Translations under genes and position numbers: made by a program | Part shown: piece by piece, positions 24,365 to 27,024 of the stretch | Layout of the letters: every line of letters starts with the position of its first letter | How positions within the stretch are numbered: position 1 is the stretch's first letter | NCBI GenBank assembly: GCA_002435835.1 | Contig: DIVM01000128.1 | Coordinates: 1 to 27,024, forward strand | Reading direction: 5' to 3' | Length of the DNA: 27,024 nt | Origin: Firmicutes bacterium UBA6132 | GTDB lineage: Bacteria > Bacillota_A > Clostridia > Tissierellales > Sedimentibacteraceae | The notes under the pieces: generated by a model | Seen by the model: the letters and a program-made list of their open reading frames with translations, nothing else | Databases searched by the model: none | What the model was told of the DNA's origin: nothing

Positions 24365-24503
24365 ATTCCCCAAAAGTAAACGTTATCTTGTATTATATTT
24401 ATTAAATAGTATGATTGTTAGAGGTTTTATACTTTTTGGGTTATAACCATAGTATACATTTTAGTTATACTAAAATTATATAAAAATATTTTGGAGGATG
24501 TAA
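24365..24503 (+). promoter_or_regulatory. Structured leader between riboswitch terminator and start codon
   Basis: About 140 nt with further pairing: CCCCAAAAGTA (24368-24378) against TACTTTTTGGG (24430-24440, one mismatch), the palindrome GGTTATAACC (24439-24448), and ATTTTAGT/ACTAAAAT (24458-24476) just before TTGGAGGATG. The last hairpin is close to the ribosome site and might influence translation. Confidence 0.5.
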
Positions 24504-25616
24504 ATGAGAAAACAAACAAAATTAATGATGCTTATTATGGCAATAGCTCTTATATTGTCGCAAGCAACAGCCTTTGCTGCAACGGAAAGCTATGCAATAG
24601 AAATAGGAGGAGCAGGTATTACAGAACCTCTTATGCTAAGTGTTGATGATTTAAAAGCAATGCCTAAAGAAGCTCAAATTGATGAAGACTATGTTTATAA
24701 CAGCAAGTCCGGAGAGAAAACAGTACATGTTAAAGGAGTAAGCTTAGCTTATATCTTTAAGGACAAATTAGGAATTAATTTTGAAAATGCAGAAGTAATT
24801 ATGACAGCATCGGATGGATATAAAATTGACCCACAAGCTCTGACTGATGTTTTAAACGGCGAATTAAAATATGTAATTGCTTATGAAACGGATGGACAAG
24901 CAATTGATGATGATGCAGCTGTTTCCGAGGAAGTAAGGGTTTACAGAAAACAAAAAGAAGCCGGAGAATTCGGCACTGTTTATAAAATGGTAAACAAAAT
25001 AACTGTCGGAGAGCCTATAACCGTTGCTGAGACTACTTCTTCTGAAGAAACATTAGTAGTATTTTCAGATATTAGCGAAGAATACAAATATGCAGAAACA
25101 GCTATTAACGAACTTGCTAAATTAAAAATAGTTGCAGGTGTGAGCGATGGTTTATTCCAGCCCCAAGGCGAGTTTAACAGAGCACAATTTTGCAAAATGG
25201 CAGTTTTATCATTAAAACTTGAACCAAAGGAATATAAGGGCTCTTTTAGTGATGTTAAGTCTACTGACTGGTACGCTTCATATGTACAGGCTGCAGTTGA
25301 ATCCGGATTGTTTGTAGGTAATCTTGATGGAACATTTGCTCCATCCAAAACAATTACAAGGGAACAAATTGCAACAGTTACAGCTAGAGCACAGGTTAAA
25401 GCTAATATAGTTACTCAAGAAAAATTAAACAAGTTTGTAATGGAAAAATCAAATTATTTGGATAAGGCATCAGTACAAAGCTACGCTGTTAATGCAGTTG
25501 CATGGCTTGAAGCTCAAGGGGTATTTACAGATATAGCAAAAGATAATTTTGAACCTGCTAAAGGAGTAAACAGAGCAGAAGCAGCAGTTGTATTATATAA
25601 TTCTTTAATTAAGTAA
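24504..25616 (+). CDS. Surface protein: molybdopterin-oxidoreductase-like domain plus three SLH repeats
   Basis: 370 residues. Signal peptide 1-26 (MLIMAIALILSQATAFA, cleavage near AFA-A). Residues about 29-170 resemble the sulfite-oxidase/molybdopterin-binding fold (PF00174-like): EPLMLSVDDLKAMPKEAQ, HVKGVSLAYIFKDKLGI, AEVIMTASDGYKI and GTVYKMVNKITVG. The Cys that ligates molybdenum in true sulfite oxidases is absent; the only Cys is in the SLH part (residue 230). Three SLH motifs follow (about 187-240, 247-300, 318-369; for example FSDVKSTDWYASYVQAA and DGTFAPSKTITREQIA), anchoring the protein to secondary cell-wall polymer. GGAGG precedes the ATG. It is the first gene after the riboswitch. 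Confidence 0.88.
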   Translation: MRKQTKLMMLIMAIALILSQATAFAATESYAIEIGGAGITEPLMLSVDDLKAMPKEAQIDEDYVYNSKSGEKTVHVKGVSLAYIFKDKLGINFENAEVIMTASDGYKIDPQALTDVLNGELKYVIAYETDGQAIDDDAAVSEEVRVYRKQKEAGEFGTVYKMVNKITVGEPITVAETTSSEETLVVFSDISEEYKYAETAINELAKLKIVAGVSDGLFQPQGEFNRAQFCKMAVLSLKLEPKEYKGSFSDVKSTDWYASYVQAAVESGLFVGNLDGTFAPSKTITREQIATVTARAQVKANIVTQEKLNKFVMEKSNYLDKASVQSYAVNAVAWLEAQGVFTDIAKDNFEPAKGVNRAEAAVVLYNSLIK

Positions 25617-25632
25617 TCTAATTTTATAAATG

Positions 25633-25667
25633 AAATGAGCGATAGTTGTAATAACATTCGCTCATTT
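25633..25667 (+). other. Intercistronic hairpin
   Basis: AAATGAGCGA (25633-25642) and TCGCTCATTT (25658-25667) form a perfect 10-bp stem. There is no T tract, so it may be a partial terminator or an mRNA-stabilising element that lowers expression of the following gene relative to the SLH protein. Confidence 0.6.
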
Positions 25668-25688
25668 GCATATAGAAAAGGGGAAGTT

Positions 25689-27024
25689 ATGAAAAGTAAA
25701 AAATCAAGATTTATTGCTTGGCTTTTAATATTTGCAATGATCTTTTCTCAAAATTTTATGTTTAATGGTGGCGAAGAAGTATATGCTTATGAAACGGCTG
25801 AACTTATTATAACAGGAAACGGGTTAAATAAAGATGTAAACATATCATCTTCAGACTGGTTAAATTATAATTTGATTGAAAGAACTTATTCTGCTAACAA
25901 CAGCTTTTATTTTCATAAAATTATAAAGGCAAAAGGTTTTGATTTGTTTGATTTAATAGGGAATGGCAATTTAAAATCAGACAAGGACTATGATGTTAAA
26001 TTTACTTGTTCAGACGGATTTGAATTTTCAAAAAAAATAAGCGAGTTAAAAAATGCTTATTATTACAGCAATTTTACAGAAGCAAGCAAAATAAAAATAT
26101 CTCCAATGATTGCAAAATATTCAGTTGTATTGGCAGATTATCCAAAAGACAGCTTTATACCACCTGTTGCTTGGGCTGATAAAGCAATTTCAGAATCCAA
26201 TTTAGACAAGGATTTTCCAAAACTTATTTTTGGACAAATAAGTATTGATGATATGAACATGTCAAAGTGGGGAAAACAAATTGTAAAAATAACTGTTGGG
26301 GATGAAAGGGAATCATTAAATGAAATAAATGCTAATTCAAGCTTCAAGCACATAAGCTATGACAGCGCTCCTTACAACATAGATGCTATTACAGGGGCAA
26401 CTTTTACAATCGAAGGTCCCGGAGTTAAAGGATACAGAGCTGTTTCTTTAAGGCAAATTGAAGAAGATACAGCGGGTTTAGAAAAAAAGGTTTATTATGA
26501 AAATATTGACGGCAAAACAGTTCAAAACACATATGGAGGAATAAACGCCAAATATTTAATAGACAATTATGTTGATTTAAATAATAATGCCGGAAATATT
26601 ATTTTTAAAAACAAAACAAGACAGACAATATTAAAATGTCCCATTGAAGATGCAGGTAAATATCTTATATCATATGGGGTAAATGAATTGCCTTTAGTTT
26701 ATTTAGATTCAGATGTTGGGTACAGAAAAGATAAATTCAATGACAATGGATGTTTTAAATTAGTATATGAACAAAATCAGGATAGCATCAAAGAATTTTC
26801 TAATGTTTCATATATTTATGTTGAAGAAATTAATGCAAAAAATATTTACGAGCATTCCTATGCACCATATAATGATCCAAAATATACTGATTATGAATTA
26901 GTGATTCATGGAAGCGGAATTGGGAAAGAAGTGAAATATAAAGTTTCGGACATTGAAGCAATGAAAAGTTTGCATTATACCAAAGAATACAGTTTATCTA
27001 ACAGCGAATATTTCTGGTATTACA
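25689..27024 (+). CDS. Exported protein with molybdopterin-oxidoreductase-like domains, 3' end outside window
   Basis: Open from ATG 25689 (AAGGGGAAG ribosome site) to the window end: 445 codons, no stop. A signal peptide (about 8-22, WLLIFAMIFSQNFMF) is followed by a domain (about 35-170) resembling that of the preceding gene: ELIITGNGL, FHKIIKAKGFDLFDLIG, DYDVKFTCSDGFEF and PMIAKYSVVLADYP. A second copy begins near 398 (YELVIHGSGIGKEVKYKVSD). Between them lies DAITGATFT (232-240), matching the D-x-x-(S/T)-G-A-T pattern that ApbE flavinylates in FMN-binding domains. It probably shares the transcript with the SLH protein. The C-terminus is not visible, so whether it has its own SLH or membrane anchor is unknown. 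Confidence 0.85.
   Translation, partial: MKSKKSRFIAWLLIFAMIFSQNFMFNGGEEVYAYETAELIITGNGLNKDVNISSSDWLNYNLIERTYSANNSFYFHKIIKAKGFDLFDLIGNGNLKSDKDYDVKFTCSDGFEFSKKISELKNAYYYSNFTEASKIKISPMIAKYSVVLADYPKDSFIPPVAWADKAISESNLDKDFPKLIFGQISIDDMNMSKWGKQIVKITVGDERESLNEINANSSFKHISYDSAPYNIDAITGATFTIEGPGVKGYRAVSLRQIEEDTAGLEKKVYYENIDGKTVQNTYGGINAKYLIDNYVDLNNNAGNIIFKNKTRQTILKCPIEDAGKYLISYGVNELPLVYLDSDVGYRKDKFNDNGCFKLVYEQNQDSIKEFSNVSYIYVEEINAKNIYEHSYAPYNDPKYTDYELVIHGSGIGKEVKYKVSDIEAMKSLHYTKEYSLSNSEYFWYY

Noticed and set aside
24504..25616. True sulfite oxidase or MsrP enzyme
   Set aside because: The molybdenum-ligating Cys is absent, there is no Tat signal, and the C-terminus is SLH, so only the fold is claimed.

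Overview
The window is AT-rich DNA from a low-GC anaerobic Firmicute, most likely a clostridial or Tissierella/Sedimentibacter-type organism. This rests on GGAGG-type ribosome binding sites, TTGACA/TATAAT promoters, AGA-dominated arginine use in the core genes, copper-amine-oxidase-N and SLH secreted proteins, and a TAXI-type TRAP permease beside a malic enzyme. The species cannot be named from sequence alone.

Region 1 (1-3.6 kb) is a C4-dicarboxylate catabolic cluster: the 3' part of a fused 4TM/12TM TRAP permease, a broken class II fumarase, and an intact malic enzyme. Uptake and malate-to-pyruvate conversion survive; the fumarate-to-malate step between them is a pseudogene here.

Region 2 (3.6-13 kb) is accessory DNA. 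It starts with an IS66 left end and a decayed IS66 accessory ORF. Two diverged direct repeats of about 320 bp (4708-5029 and 10724-11042) bracket a defence island. The island holds an 862-residue RloC-like SMC/ABC ATPase with a zinc-hook CxxC, a Shedu (SduA, DUF4263) nuclease, a protein with a possible PUA/EVE-like fold, and a small acidic helical protein. Past the second repeat are a decayed ExeA-type transposition ATPase, an orphan 32-residue acidic peptide gene, and a tRNA-Arg(TCG). About 340 bp beyond that tRNA is a second, 3'-truncated copy. Short repeats with an 11-bp period lie on both sides of the tRNA and suggest a former tyrosine-recombinase attachment region.

Region 3 (13-23.6 kb) is ordinary chromosome: a CtpA-type S41 protease, a secreted transglutaminase/CuAO-N protein, an HD hydrolase, a secreted CuAO-N lipoprotein-like protein, an APC amino-acid permease, glycerol kinase, an M24 aminopeptidase P, a REP-like GC-rich palindrome and a PHP phosphoesterase. 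Most are single-gene transcription units separated by intrinsic terminators.

Region 4 (23.8-27 kb) has a small membrane protein, then a leader RNA matching the Moco/Tuco riboswitch pattern. The leader has a consensus promoter, a terminator hairpin, and a 10-nt exact antiterminator complement. It precedes an exported protein with a molybdopterin-oxidoreductase-like domain and three SLH repeats, followed by a second exported protein, open at the window end, with a related domain and a possible flavinylation motif (DAITGAT). The riboswitch plus these two surface proteins is the most interesting functional unit, and the repeat-bracketed defence island is second.
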